Source: Zoogloeaceae bacterium
GTDB lineage: Bacteria > Pseudomonadota > Gammaproteobacteria > Burkholderiales > Rhodocyclaceae
NCBI GenBank assembly: GCA_031256795.1
Contig: JAIRPW010000044.1
Span: 1 to 46,972 of the forward strand
Reading direction: 5' to 3'
DNA: 46,972 nucleotides
Position 1 is the first letter of the stretch. Each line of letters begins with the position of its first letter. Both the position numbers and the translations under genes were made by a program. Under the pieces are notes generated by a model. It saw only the letters and a list, made by a program, of their open reading frames with translations. It had not been told where the DNA came from and searched no databases. Positions 34,984 to 43,269 of the stretch are shown piece by piece.

Positions 34984-35013
34984 GCGACAAGCCTATGCTA
35001 CTTCGTGTATCCT
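34984..35013 (+). promoter_or_regulatory. Possible promoter in front of cheV
   Basis: GCGACA (34984-34989), an 18-base spacer, TATCCT (35008-35013) preceded by TG. The 114-base gap between cheB and cheV is the longest inside the chemotaxis cluster and could mark a second transcription start. The match is modest. Confidence 0.3.
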
Positions 35014-35071
35014 AGCGTTTATTCGGGGGAAGAAACTCCATCGGCTGACCGCCAACAAAAGGGGAATAAAG

Positions 35072-36058
35072 ATGTCCGAATTACTTGAAAGCATTGATGC
35101 GAGAACCAAGCTCGCGGGAAACAATAAATTGGAGATTCTGTTGTTTTCCCTGGGCGAAGATCGCCGAACGGGGCGTCGTGAAACCTACGGCATTAATGTA
35201 TTCAAAGTACGCGAGGTCATGCGTACGCCGCCCATTACCGCCGCGCCTGATATGCCGCCCTCTGTGGAAGGCATGGTTAGTCTTCGCGGGCAGCTGGTCC
35301 CCGTGGTTGATCTGGCCAAATATGCCTGGGTAGATTCCGATGTGCGCCGAGACATTATGATTGTCACCGAATACAATGGGCATACCCAGGGATTTCTGGT
35401 GGAAGCGGTTGATACTATTCTGCGACTGGACTGGAGCATGATGCGCGTGCCGCCCGATATGCTCATGGCGCAGACCGGGGGATTGGTTACCGCCGTTACC
35501 GAATTGGAAGACGGACGTCTCATCATGATGATGGACGTAGAAAAAATCCTGGCGGACACCGCGAAATCCGATGAGGATGATCTGCGCTTTAAGAGCATCA
35601 CCAAACTGGATAATCCTGACTTGACAGTATTCTTTTGCGACGATTCCCGCGTTGCGCGCGGACAGGTTACGCAAACACTGGACGCAATGGGAGTCCGGCA
35701 TATCAGCGCGGATAACGGCCTCAAACTTTGGGAGGAGCTGGAGAAGATGGCCAATTACGCTTCTTCCGTTGGGCGGCGTCCTTCCGAGTTGATTAGTCTG
35801 GTGCTCACTGATATTGAAATGCCTGAAATGGATGGTTATATCCTGACCAAGCGCATCAAGAACGATCCGCGCTTTTCCGGGATTCCCGTTATCATGCATT
35901 CGTCCCTTTCCGGGATGTCCAATCAGAAGCTGGGCTTGTCGGTTGGCGTAGATGAATACGTGCCGAAATTTGAGCCGCAGCGTTTGTCTGAGACGCTGGC
36001 GCGGCGTCTGGCTTCCAATATGGCGGTTGCGCAGTCTTCAGAAAAAACTGCGGCCTAA
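35072..36058 (+). CDS. cheV: Chemotaxis coupling/receiver protein CheV (first copy)
   Basis: CheV fuses a CheW-like coupling domain to a response-regulator receiver and can replace or supplement CheW. The 328-residue product shows the CheW part at about 15-165 (LEILLFSLG...YGINVFKVREVMRTP...GMVSLRGQLVPVVDL) and the receiver at about 184-316, with the acidic pair Asp190/Asp191 and phosphoacceptor Asp247 (LTDIEMPEMDGY). AGGGG lies ahead of the ATG at 35072. It carries an insert in the first CheW strand pair (GEDRRTGRRETYG) that its neighbour lacks. The next gene is a second CheV. Confidence 0.95.
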   Translation: MSELLESIDARTKLAGNNKLEILLFSLGEDRRTGRRETYGINVFKVREVMRTPPITAAPDMPPSVEGMVSLRGQLVPVVDLAKYAWVDSDVRRDIMIVTEYNGHTQGFLVEAVDTILRLDWSMMRVPPDMLMAQTGGLVTAVTELEDGRLIMMMDVEKILADTAKSDEDDLRFKSITKLDNPDLTVFFCDDSRVARGQVTQTLDAMGVRHISADNGLKLWEELEKMANYASSVGRRPSELISLVLTDIEMPEMDGYILTKRIKNDPRFSGIPVIMHSSLSGMSNQKLGLSVGVDEYVPKFEPQRLSETLARRLASNMAVAQSSEKTAA

Positions 36059-36113
36059 TCCAAGTTTGGATTGCTAACTTCAGCAAGCGAGACAGCGGGC
36101 AAAGGAGAAAAGC

Positions 36114-37046
36114 ATGAAGGAAAAAAATAGTCTGTTAGATGGCGTAGATGCGCGCACCCGCCTTGCGGGTTCCAACCAGATGGAAATTTTGTTGTTTTCC
36201 CTGGGTACTCGTGAAATTTTCGGCATAAATGTTTTCAAGGTACGCGAGGTCGGGCGCACGCCGCATATTACGAAAACCCCCAATATGCCGCGCGGCGTGG
36301 AAGGCTTGGTGTCTTTGCGCGGCAATGTCATTCCCGTGCTTTCGCTTACTTCTTATCTGGATCTGGAAAATCCGCCCAAAGAGCTTGGCAAAAGCATGAT
36401 GGTCGCGGAATACTCCAAGCGTACCCTGGGCTTTCTGGTGCATGAAGTGGATCGCATCCTGCGGGTGGATTGGGAAAAGGTGAAAGCCCCGGAGAGCGTC
36501 CTGAATGCCAACCAGGGTTTAATTACTGCCGTTATTGAGTTGAATGACGGGCATTTGGTCTCCATTCTGGATGTTGAGCAGATTTTGGCCAATGCTTTTG
36601 GTGAAGCGGTGATTGTGGATGTCGCGCCGGTGCGTATCAGCGAAGATGCCAATATCTTTTTTGCGGACGATTCTATCGTGGCGCGCAAAAAAATCGCGGA
36701 AGTGCTGGATAAGATGGGAGTTAAGCACAAACACGCCACAAATGGCGCGGAGGCGTGGACGCGCCTTCAGGCCATTGCCGCGCATGCCCAGCAGCGCGGC
36801 ATTCCCATGCGCAATGAAATTAATCTGATTTTGGTTGATGCGGAAATGCCGGAAATGGATGGCTATGTGCTCACCAAAAATATCAAATCCGATCCCCGCT
36901 TTGAGGGTATTCCTGTCGTCATGCACTCTTCGCTTTCTTCGGAGGCGAATCGCGCGATGGGGAGATCGGTAGGCGTTGACGCCTATGTCGCCAAGTTTGA
37001 TTCTGAAATTCTGGCGGATACATTGCGTCCGCTGATTGAGCGCTGA
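36114..37046 (+). CDS. cheV: Chemotaxis coupling/receiver protein CheV (second copy)
   Basis: A 310-residue paralogue of the preceding gene, with the CheW-like part at about 20-160 (MEILLFSLGTREIFGINVFKVREVGRTP...GLVSLRGNVIPVLSL) and the receiver at about 180-305. The acidic pair is Asp185/Asp186 and the phosphoacceptor Asp242 (LVDAEMPEMDGY). AAAGGAG is placed well before the ATG at 36114. The two copies share gene order and most motifs but differ clearly in sequence, so the duplication is not recent. Two adjacent CheV genes without a cheW in the cluster suggest that CheV does the coupling (inference). Confidence 0.95.
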   Translation: MKEKNSLLDGVDARTRLAGSNQMEILLFSLGTREIFGINVFKVREVGRTPHITKTPNMPRGVEGLVSLRGNVIPVLSLTSYLDLENPPKELGKSMMVAEYSKRTLGFLVHEVDRILRVDWEKVKAPESVLNANQGLITAVIELNDGHLVSILDVEQILANAFGEAVIVDVAPVRISEDANIFFADDSIVARKKIAEVLDKMGVKHKHATNGAEAWTRLQAIAAHAQQRGIPMRNEINLILVDAEMPEMDGYVLTKNIKSDPRFEGIPVVMHSSLSSEANRAMGRSVGVDAYVAKFDSEILADTLRPLIER

Positions 37047-37088
37047 GAAGAATACGCAAGAACAGGAACAACCTAAACGGAGTACGGC

Positions 37089-37481
37089 ATGGCTGATCCA
37101 AAAATGAGAATCTTGGTGGTGGATGATTTTTCTACCATGCGGCGTATCGTGCGCAATCTGTTAAAAGAACTGGGCTTTACCAATGTGGACGAAGCGGAAG
37201 ACGGCGCGATCGCGTTGCAAAAGCTCCAGGCTGAAACGTTTGAGTTTGTGGTAACGGACTGGAATATGCCCAATATGGACGGGCTAACCCTGTTGCAGAC
37301 GATCCGGGCCACGCCTGCCTTGCAGCATTTGCCGGTGTTGATGGTCACGGCGGAAGCGAAAAAGGAAAATATCATTGCCGCAGCGCAGGCAGGCGCGAGT
37401 GGATATATTGTCAAGCCTTTTACTTCGGCTACGCTTTCTGAAAAGCTCAACAAAATTTTTGAAAAAATGGCGGCCAAATAA
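37089..37481 (+). CDS. cheY: Chemotaxis response regulator CheY
   Basis: CheY-phosphate binds the flagellar switch to change rotation. The 130-residue single-domain receiver keeps E. coli numbering: Asp12/Asp13, phosphoacceptor Asp57 ([12 protein letters not shown]), Thr87 (LMVTAEA) and Lys109 (IVKPF). The N-terminal segment [20 protein letters not shown] is diagnostic. It is followed 11 bases later by cheZ, its phosphatase. Confidence 0.97.
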   Translation: MADPKMRILVVDDFSTMRRIVRNLLKELGFTNVDEAEDGAIALQKLQAETFEFVVTDWNMPNMDGLTLLQTIRATPALQHLPVLMVTAEAKKENIIAAAQAGASGYIVKPFTSATLSEKLNKIFEKMAAK

Positions 37482-37492
37482 GGAAGATTTCC

Positions 37493-38275
37493 ATGAGCGC
37501 TGATAATGATTCTGACGAACTTGAGGCCTTGTTTGACAGCCTGACTGCGGCGGCTCCTCCCCTCGCCGCTGCCGCTGTTTCCACAGCGGCGCCGGTAGCT
37601 GAATCTTTGTCGGCTGCCGCTGTGGTTGCAGCGGCAGTTGCCGCCGGGACAGAGGGGAGTTTCCCCTCGCAGGACGCGGTTTTTGACCGTCTGGGAAAGA
37701 TGGCTCGGCAGTTGCATAACACTCTGCATGAGCTGGGCTATGACAAAATGCTGGAAAAGACCATGACGTCGTTGCCAGACGCGCGGGATCGTCTCGCTTA
37801 TGTAGCCAATCTTACCGAGCAGGCTGCCTGCCGCGTGCTGAACGCGACGGACGTCGCGCAGCCGGCCATGACCGCTCTGGAAACTGAGGCCAAAACGCTG
37901 AGAGAGCGATGGGATCGGGTGTTTGCCAATCAAATGACTACGGCGGAATTCAAAAAACTGGCGGAGGATACGCGCGCGTATCTGAGCGCGGGTCTGCCGG
38001 GACATGCGGAAATCGTGAACGCTCAGTTGTTGGAAATCATGATGGCGCAGGATTTTCAGGATTTAACGGGTCAGGTCATCAAAAAGATTGTGGAGCTGGC
38101 GCAAAAACTTGAGAACAATTTAGTGTCTGCTCTTCTGGAGGTTGTGCCTCAGAACAAGCGCTCGGAAGAAGTAACAACGCTGCTGAACGGCCCTGTCATC
38201 AATGCGGAAGGGCGCACGGATGTGGTCGTTAACCAGCAGCAGGTAGATGACCTGCTGGGTAGTCTGGGTTTTTGA
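37493..38275 (+). CDS. cheZ: CheY-phosphate phosphatase CheZ
   Basis: CheZ speeds CheY-phosphate hydrolysis. The 260-residue product has the catalytic motif QDFQDLTGQ, with the Asp190 and Gln194 equivalents of Asp143 and Gln147 in E. coli. The C-terminal CheY-binding peptide is DDLLGSLGF. An alanine-rich, low-complexity stretch at about residues 18-52 makes it longer than the 214-residue E. coli protein. It lies between cheY and cheA with short gaps (11 and 12 bases). Confidence 0.95.
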   Translation: MSADNDSDELEALFDSLTAAAPPLAAAAVSTAAPVAESLSAAAVVAAAVAAGTEGSFPSQDAVFDRLGKMARQLHNTLHELGYDKMLEKTMTSLPDARDRLAYVANLTEQAACRVLNATDVAQPAMTALETEAKTLRERWDRVFANQMTTAEFKKLAEDTRAYLSAGLPGHAEIVNAQLLEIMMAQDFQDLTGQVIKKIVELAQKLENNLVSALLEVVPQNKRSEEVTTLLNGPVINAEGRTDVVVNQQQVDDLLGSLGF

Positions 38276-38287
38276 GAGGAGATCAAA

Positions 38288-40165
38288 ATGAGCGATTTTG
38301 CCGGAATGGAAGACCTGTTGCAGGATTTCTTGCAGGAGGCAAACGATTTGTTGTCCGATGTTGACAACAAACTGGTTGATCTGGAAAAAAGCCCGGACGA
38401 TCGCGGCCTCCTGAATGACATTTTCCGCGGGTTTCATACCATCAAGGGAGGCGCGGGTTTTTTGAACGCGACTGAACTGGTCACGGTATGCCACCGCACG
38501 GAAACGTTGTTTGACAAGCTCAGAAATGGAGAACTGTCGCTCTCGCCTGAGTTGATGGACATGATTATGGCGGCTACCAAGACCGTGCGCGACATGTTTG
38601 GCGAATTGTCTTCTGGCGTACAGCCTTCCCCGGCGGAAGCGGATCTGCTGGAAAATCTGAAGGCCGCCGCGGAGGGAAATCTTGAGGCGCTCGCTCCCCC
38701 GCCTGTTGCTGCCCAGGCTGCCCAGGCCGTGCTGCCCGCGGACAAGCCGGGCGATCCCAACTGGGAGGCTCTGCATGCCTCGGTGAGCGGAGAAGCGAAG
38801 AGTGGCGAGGTTATTCCTGCCGCAACGGTTATTCACAGCGCGGAAAATGAGTCTGGGGGCGGGCAAGAGCCGCCGAAATCCGCTCCCAAGCCAGTGGTTG
38901 CGCCCAAGTCTGGCGGCGGAGGGCGGCGCGTTGAGTCTGCGACGCGCGAGAACACGATTCGCGTGGATACCGCGAGACTGGATCAGGTGCTGAATCTTTC
39001 AGGCGAAATTGGTTTGACCAAAAATCGTCTGACGAGTCTGCGCGCGGATATTCTGGGCGGGAAAAATGATTCTGAGACCTTGCATGCGTTAGATCAGGCG
39101 GTCAGTCAATTGGACCTTTTGGTTTCCGATCTGCAAAACTCGGTGATGAAAACGCGGATGCAGCCCATTGGTCGGCTGTTTCAGAAGTATCCGCGCATAG
39201 CCCGTGATTTGGCGCGGCAGCTCGGAAAAGACGTGGAGCTGGTGCTGGCGGGCGAAGAAACCGAAGTAGATAAAAACATGATTGAGGACTTGTCCGATCC
39301 GCTGATTCACTTGATTCGCAACGCGGTGGATCACGGGGTAGAAAGTCCGGATGAGCGCGCGGCAAACGGAAAGCCCGCGAAGAGCCTGGTGCGCCTGGAA
39401 GCGCGGCAAGAAGGCGATCATATCGTTCTGATTGTCGCGGACGACGGTCACGGCATGAACGCGGAGCGCATTCGCGCCAAGGCGGTAGAAAAGGGCCTGA
39501 TTACGGAGGAGGAAGCCAATACGCTGGATGACCGGCAGAGCTTCAATCTCATTCTATTGCCCGGCTTTTCCACCAAGACGGAAATTTCCGATGTATCTGG
39601 GCGCGGCGTTGGCATGGATGTGGTCAAAACCAATATCCAGAAGCTGAACGGTTCGATTGATATTCGCTCTGAGCCGGGAAAGGGATCGGTCTTTTTGATT
39701 TCCCTGCCGCTTACCTTGGCGATTTTGCCGGTGCTGCTGGTGCTGCTGGGGGATCAGCCGTTTGCTTTGCCGTTATCGCTGGTTCGTGAAATTCTGCCTA
39801 TTGAGCGAGACAAAGTGCAGGAAGTTGGCGGTAAGTCGACCTTGGTAGTGCGCGGCGAAATTTTACCGGTGATTTCTCTGGTGCGGCTCTTGGGCTGGAC
39901 GCAAGAGCGCTATCCAGAGTATGGCGTCTTGATGCAAACGGCAGAGCGCAGCTTCATTCTGGGTGTGGATAGCTTTGCCGGACGGGACGACGCCGTAATT
40001 AAGTCGCTGGAAGATTTCAGGCCGCGTGGCGTCGCGGGGGTCACGACGCTGTCCAATGGGCAGATTGTGCTGATTCTTGATATGAAAGAACTATTGTCAG
40101 ACGCATTCCAGCAGCTGGATATTGGCCGGGGCGGAAGCCGCGTTCCCTCTCTGGACGTCGCCTGA
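38288..40165 (+). CDS. cheA: Chemotaxis histidine kinase CheA, apparently lacking the P2 domain
   Basis: CheA autophosphorylates and passes phosphate to CheY and CheB. In the 625-residue product the HPt domain (P1) spans about 5-105 with phosphoacceptor His50 (GFHTIKGGAGF). Residues about 110-220 are a low-complexity Ala/Pro/Gly linker, where a P2 CheY/CheB-docking domain would be expected but is not visible. Dimerisation P3 starts about 222 (NTIRVDTARLDQVLNLSGE). The ATPase P4 has HLIRNAVDHG (341-350), DDGHGM (385-390) and GRGVGMDVV near 440, and the CheW-like P5 runs from about 490 to the end. It is the last gene of the cluster and is followed by a strong terminator. Confidence 0.95.
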   Translation: MSDFAGMEDLLQDFLQEANDLLSDVDNKLVDLEKSPDDRGLLNDIFRGFHTIKGGAGFLNATELVTVCHRTETLFDKLRNGELSLSPELMDMIMAATKTVRDMFGELSSGVQPSPAEADLLENLKAAAEGNLEALAPPPVAAQAAQAVLPADKPGDPNWEALHASVSGEAKSGEVIPAATVIHSAENESGGGQEPPKSAPKPVVAPKSGGGGRRVESATRENTIRVDTARLDQVLNLSGEIGLTKNRLTSLRADILGGKNDSETLHALDQAVSQLDLLVSDLQNSVMKTRMQPIGRLFQKYPRIARDLARQLGKDVELVLAGEETEVDKNMIEDLSDPLIHLIRNAVDHGVESPDERAANGKPAKSLVRLEARQEGDHIVLIVADDGHGMNAERIRAKAVEKGLITEEEANTLDDRQSFNLILLPGFSTKTEISDVSGRGVGMDVVKTNIQKLNGSIDIRSEPGKGSVFLISLPLTLAILPVLLVLLGDQPFALPLSLVREILPIERDKVQEVGGKSTLVVRGEILPVISLVRLLGWTQERYPEYGVLMQTAERSFILGVDSFAGRDDAVIKSLEDFRPRGVAGVTTLSNGQIVLILDMKELLSDAFQQLDIGRGGSRVPSLDVA

Positions 40166-40185
40166 TCAATTTACTGCCGGATAAA

Positions 40186-40205
40186 CGCGAAGCGCGCGCT
40201 TCGCG
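40186..40205. repeat. 20-bp perfect palindrome downstream of cheA
   Basis: CGCGAAGCGC at 40186-40195 is followed at once by its reverse complement at 40196-40205. With no loop it is a poor hairpin terminator on its own, and there is no T run. It lies 6 bases before the real terminator stem. Confidence 0.6.
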
Positions 40206-40210
40206 CTGTC

Positions 40211-40246
40211 AAAAGGAGATTCCTTCTCAAGGTATCTCCTTTTTTT
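40211..40246 (+). terminator. Terminator of the motility/chemotaxis cluster
   Basis: AAAAGGAGAT (40211-40220) pairs with ATCTCCTTTT (40234-40243), and the inner CCTT/AAGG (40222-40225 with 40229-40232) closes the loop. It ends in a run of T to 40246. Confidence 0.85.
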
Positions 40247-40285
40247 CATGCGTAACCTTCTGTTTGTTTTTCGTTGCCTGATGAT

Positions 40286-41368
40286 TTAAGGCCGCGTCTT
40301 TTTCTCCGTCTGCGCCAACGCCCATGCCACATGCTCGCGCACCAATACCGAAGGGTGTGCGGCGCGTGCCAGAAGCGCGGCGCGTATCGCCGGATGATCC
40401 GCGCCCGCAGATAAAGCATTGCCCAGCGCCACGGCAAGATTGCGCAGCCAGCGCTCATACCCGATGCGCCGTATTGGGCTGCCTTCCAGGCGCGAAAGAA
40501 AATCCGCCTCCTCCCAGGCCATGAGATCCGCAAGTTCGGCCTTCTCCAACCCTTGCCGCGCCATAAAGGCGGAATTTCCTTCGGCGGCGCGGCGATTCCA
40601 GGGACAGATCAGCTGGCAGTCGTCGCAACCATAAATCCGGTTCCCCATCAATGGACGTAATTTTTCTGGAATACTGCCCGCATACTCAATGGTCAAATAC
40701 GAAATACAAAGACGCGCATCCACTGTGTAGGGCGCGATAATTGCCCCGGTCGGGCAGGCATGAACGCATTTTTCACAACTGCCGCAATGCGCGGTTTGCG
40801 GAAAATCAGAGGGCAGATCAAGCGTACTGTAAATTTCTCCCAGAAAAGAAAAAGACCCTTTCCGGGACAGTAAAAGCGTATTTTTACCGCGCCAGCCCAA
40901 ACCGCTTTCCGCCGCGTAAGCCACTTCCAGTACCGGCGCGGAATCGGAAAATACCCGATAATGGCAGGGGGCGGCGCTTTCCCGCGCGATGCGCTCCGCA
41001 AGCGACTGTAATTTACGGCGAATGATTCTGTGATAATCGCGCCCCAGCGCATAGCGAGAAATATAGGCGCGACCGGGATCGGCAAGCGCGGACATCGCCG
41101 GACGCAAATCCGCCTCCGGCCAATAATCCAATGTCACAGAAATCACCGAGCGGACGTCCGGCAATAATTGACAAGGATCGAGACGCAGAGAATGACTGCG
41201 CGTCATATAATGCATCTCTCCGGCATACCCTGCCTCGATCCAGCGTGTCAGGCGCGCTCCTGCGGCGCGGTATCCGCCGGAATACAAAGCAGTCACGCGC
41301 GCCCCTGAAAATCCAAGCGCGCGCGCCCATTCCCGAATCCGTTCAGACAGACTTTGCCCTGTTTCCAT
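40286..41368 (-). CDS. queG: Epoxyqueuosine reductase
   Basis: QueG reduces epoxyqueuosine to queuosine in tRNA, the last step of the pathway, and uses cobalamin and two 4Fe-4S clusters. The 360-residue product has the N-terminal cobalamin-binding region (YISRYALGRDYHRIIRRKLQ, and later GWRGKNTLLLSRKGSFSFLGEI). The ferredoxin-like cysteine motifs are CGSCEKCVHACPTGA and YGCDDCQLICPWN, and a HEAT-like C-terminal part carries ARAAHPSVLVREHVAWAL. It is divergent from tsaE with 55 bases between starts. With queD at 14506 it shows that queuosine is made in this organism. Confidence 0.95.
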   Translation of the reverse strand: METGQSLSERIREWARALGFSGARVTALYSGGYRAAGARLTRWIEAGYAGEMHYMTRSHSLRLDPCQLLPDVRSVISVTLDYWPEADLRPAMSALADPGRAYISRYALGRDYHRIIRRKLQSLAERIARESAAPCHYRVFSDSAPVLEVAYAAESGLGWRGKNTLLLSRKGSFSFLGEIYSTLDLPSDFPQTAHCGSCEKCVHACPTGAIIAPYTVDARLCISYLTIEYAGSIPEKLRPLMGNRIYGCDDCQLICPWNRRAAEGNSAFMARQGLEKAELADLMAWEEADFLSRLEGSPIRRIGYERWLRNLAVALGNALSAGADHPAIRAALLARAAHPSVLVREHVAWALAQTEKKTRP

Positions 41369-41423
41369 GATCGTCCGCTAAAAGCCCGCGCTCCGCGAAA
41401 AAATCTCTCCTCTATCCGCCATC

Positions 41424-41939
41424 ATGCGCACTATACGGGAATTCTTCCTGCCCAATCGCGCCGCAACCGAAAAAGTGGGTGCAGCGCTTGCCCGCTCGCT
41501 TACATCCGGCATGGTTCTCTACCTGGAAGGAGACCTGGGCGCGGGAAAAACGACGCTGGTACGCGCGGTTTTGCGCGCCCTGGGATATTTGGAACCTGTG
41601 AAAAGCCCTACCTATACATTGGTTGAACCTCATGTAATTTCTGGATTATACTTCTACCACTTTGATTTTTATCGGTTCACATCCCCAGAGGAGTTTCTCG
41701 ATGCAGGTCTGGATGAATACTTTCGCCGTGACACGATCTGCCTCGTGGAATGGCCGGACCAGGCGAAGGGACGCCTTCCCGCCGCAGATCTTTGCCTTTC
41801 TCTGTACGAACCTCCTCGCCCGCCCTCCCCGGATTTTGCCGAAGACTCGCCGCGCAAATTGTCTCTTTTCCCCGTCAGCGCAAAAGGCGCTCAATGTTTA
41901 GAAAAGCTCCTTTCCTTCTGGAACGCCGAAACTTTCTAA
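41424..41939 (+). CDS. tsaE: tRNA threonylcarbamoyladenosine biosynthesis ATPase TsaE
   Basis: TsaE is the ATPase that resets the TsaBD complex during t6A37 synthesis in tRNA. The 171-residue product has a Walker A motif GDLGAGKTTL at about residues 36-45, the SPTYTLVE segment, the HFDFYR motif and LVEWPDQ with the Walker B-like acidic residue. The C-terminal tail is a little long for the family. Its end overlaps the start of amiC by 46 bases in another frame, so the two genes are coupled, an arrangement also found in many other proteobacteria. Confidence 0.93.
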   Translation: MRTIREFFLPNRAATEKVGAALARSLTSGMVLYLEGDLGAGKTTLVRAVLRALGYLEPVKSPTYTLVEPHVISGLYFYHFDFYRFTSPEEFLDAGLDEYFRRDTICLVEWPDQAKGRLPAADLCLSLYEPPRPPSPDFAEDSPRKLSLFPVSAKGAQCLEKLLSFWNAETF

Positions 41940-43219
41940 ACCGTGCGGGCAGACTAAGTCTCGCGCTCCTGGTTACGCCGCTTTGGGCCGCGGGGAAAAA
42001 TCCTGTTCTGCTTGCGGTGCGCGTCTGGCCTGCGGAGGACTATACGCGCGTAACGCTGGAGCTGGACGCGCCCGTGCGCTTCAGCCACTTTGCGCTGGAA
42101 AACCCGGAACGCCTGGTCGTGGATATTGAAGGCGTGGAACTCAATAAAACGCTGGAGGGGCTGGCGGACAAAGTCGGCGCGAGCGATCCCTATATCCGTC
42201 TGCTGCGCGCCGGACGTTTCAAGCCCGGTGTTTTACGCCTTGTCATGGAATTGAAAACCCGCGTCGCGCCGCAGGTATTCACCCTGCCGCCGGTTGGCGC
42301 TTATGGGCATCGCCTGGTGCTGGATATTTATCCCAGAACGCCGATAGACCCTTTGATGGCGCTTTTAAACCAGAAGGAAGAACCGGACGCGGCTTTTTCA
42401 GAAGAACCGCGCGAAAACGCCTCTCCAGCCGCCGAAAACACAGACGGGAGCGCGGACAAGAAGGCTGTGAAACCGGAACCCGCCAAAACAAACGTTCCAG
42501 AAAAAACGGAGAGCAAACGCGCGCGCCTATACACCATTACGCTGGATCCCGGTCATGGCGGAGAGGACCCCGGCGCGATCGGGCGCGGCGGTCACCGGGA
42601 AAAGAACATTGCGCTTTCTGTCGCCAAGCGCCTAAAAACCCGTCTAGAGGAACAGCAGGCCAGAGTCGCGCTTACCCGCGACGGCGATTTTTTTGTCCCG
42701 CTCGCCACGCGCGTGCAAAAGGCGAGAAAAGTGCATTCAGACCTTTTTGTGTCCATTCACGCGGACGCCTGGATCAAACCGGAAGCGCATGGCTCCTCCG
42801 TTTTTGTGCTTTCCGAACAGGGCGCGAGCAGCAGCGCGGCGCGCTGGCTCGCGCAGAAAGAAAATAAAGCCGATTTGATCGGCGGCGTCAATCTCAACAT
42901 CAAAGACCCTGTTTTGGCGCGAACGCTTCTGGATTTATCGCAGACCGCCACCAAGACCGACAGTATTCGCCTCGCGCGATTGGTGCTGGGCGAATTGGGC
43001 GGCATCAACCGTTTGCATCGCAACCAGGTGGAGCAGGCGGGTTTCGCGGTGCTGAAAGCCCCGGATATTCCCTCCGTCCTGGTGGAAACAGCGTTTATTT
43101 CCAACCCGGAAGAAGAGCGCAAGCTCTCGGATGAAAATTATCAAAACAAGCTCGCGGACGCGATGGCGCGCGGCATTTTGCGCTACCTTGAGCAAAATCC
43201 TCCGCCCCCGCGCGCATAA
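41894..43219 (+). CDS. amiC: N-acetylmuramoyl-L-alanine amidase (AmiC type), Tat-exported
   Basis: AmiC cleaves the stem peptide from septal peptidoglycan during cell separation. The 441-residue precursor has a twin-arginine signal with RRNFL (residues 11-15), an AMIN domain (about 37-148) for envelope targeting, and a low-complexity linker rich in Glu, Ala and Lys (about 160-210). The zinc amidase domain has His221 (DPGHGGEDPG), Glu236 (HREKN), a His in SIHADA and the catalytic Glu in VLVETAFISN. The start at ATG 41894 is chosen because the Tat signal begins there and AAGGC lies 5 bases upstream. In many relatives mutL follows; here the next gene is on the opposite strand. Confidence 0.94.
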   Translation: MFRKAPFLLERRNFLNRAGRLSLALLVTPLWAAGKNPVLLAVRVWPAEDYTRVTLELDAPVRFSHFALENPERLVVDIEGVELNKTLEGLADKVGASDPYIRLLRAGRFKPGVLRLVMELKTRVAPQVFTLPPVGAYGHRLVLDIYPRTPIDPLMALLNQKEEPDAAFSEEPRENASPAAENTDGSADKKAVKPEPAKTNVPEKTESKRARLYTITLDPGHGGEDPGAIGRGGHREKNIALSVAKRLKTRLEEQQARVALTRDGDFFVPLATRVQKARKVHSDLFVSIHADAWIKPEAHGSSVFVLSEQGASSSAARWLAQKENKADLIGGVNLNIKDPVLARTLLDLSQTATKTDSIRLARLVLGELGGINRLHRNQVEQAGFAVLKAPDIPSVLVETAFISNPEEERKLSDENYQNKLADAMARGILRYLEQNPPPPRA

Positions 43220-43269
43220 ACACAAGCAAATCTTTAGCTAAACCGCGAAAAGTCCGCTTGCATCCTTCC

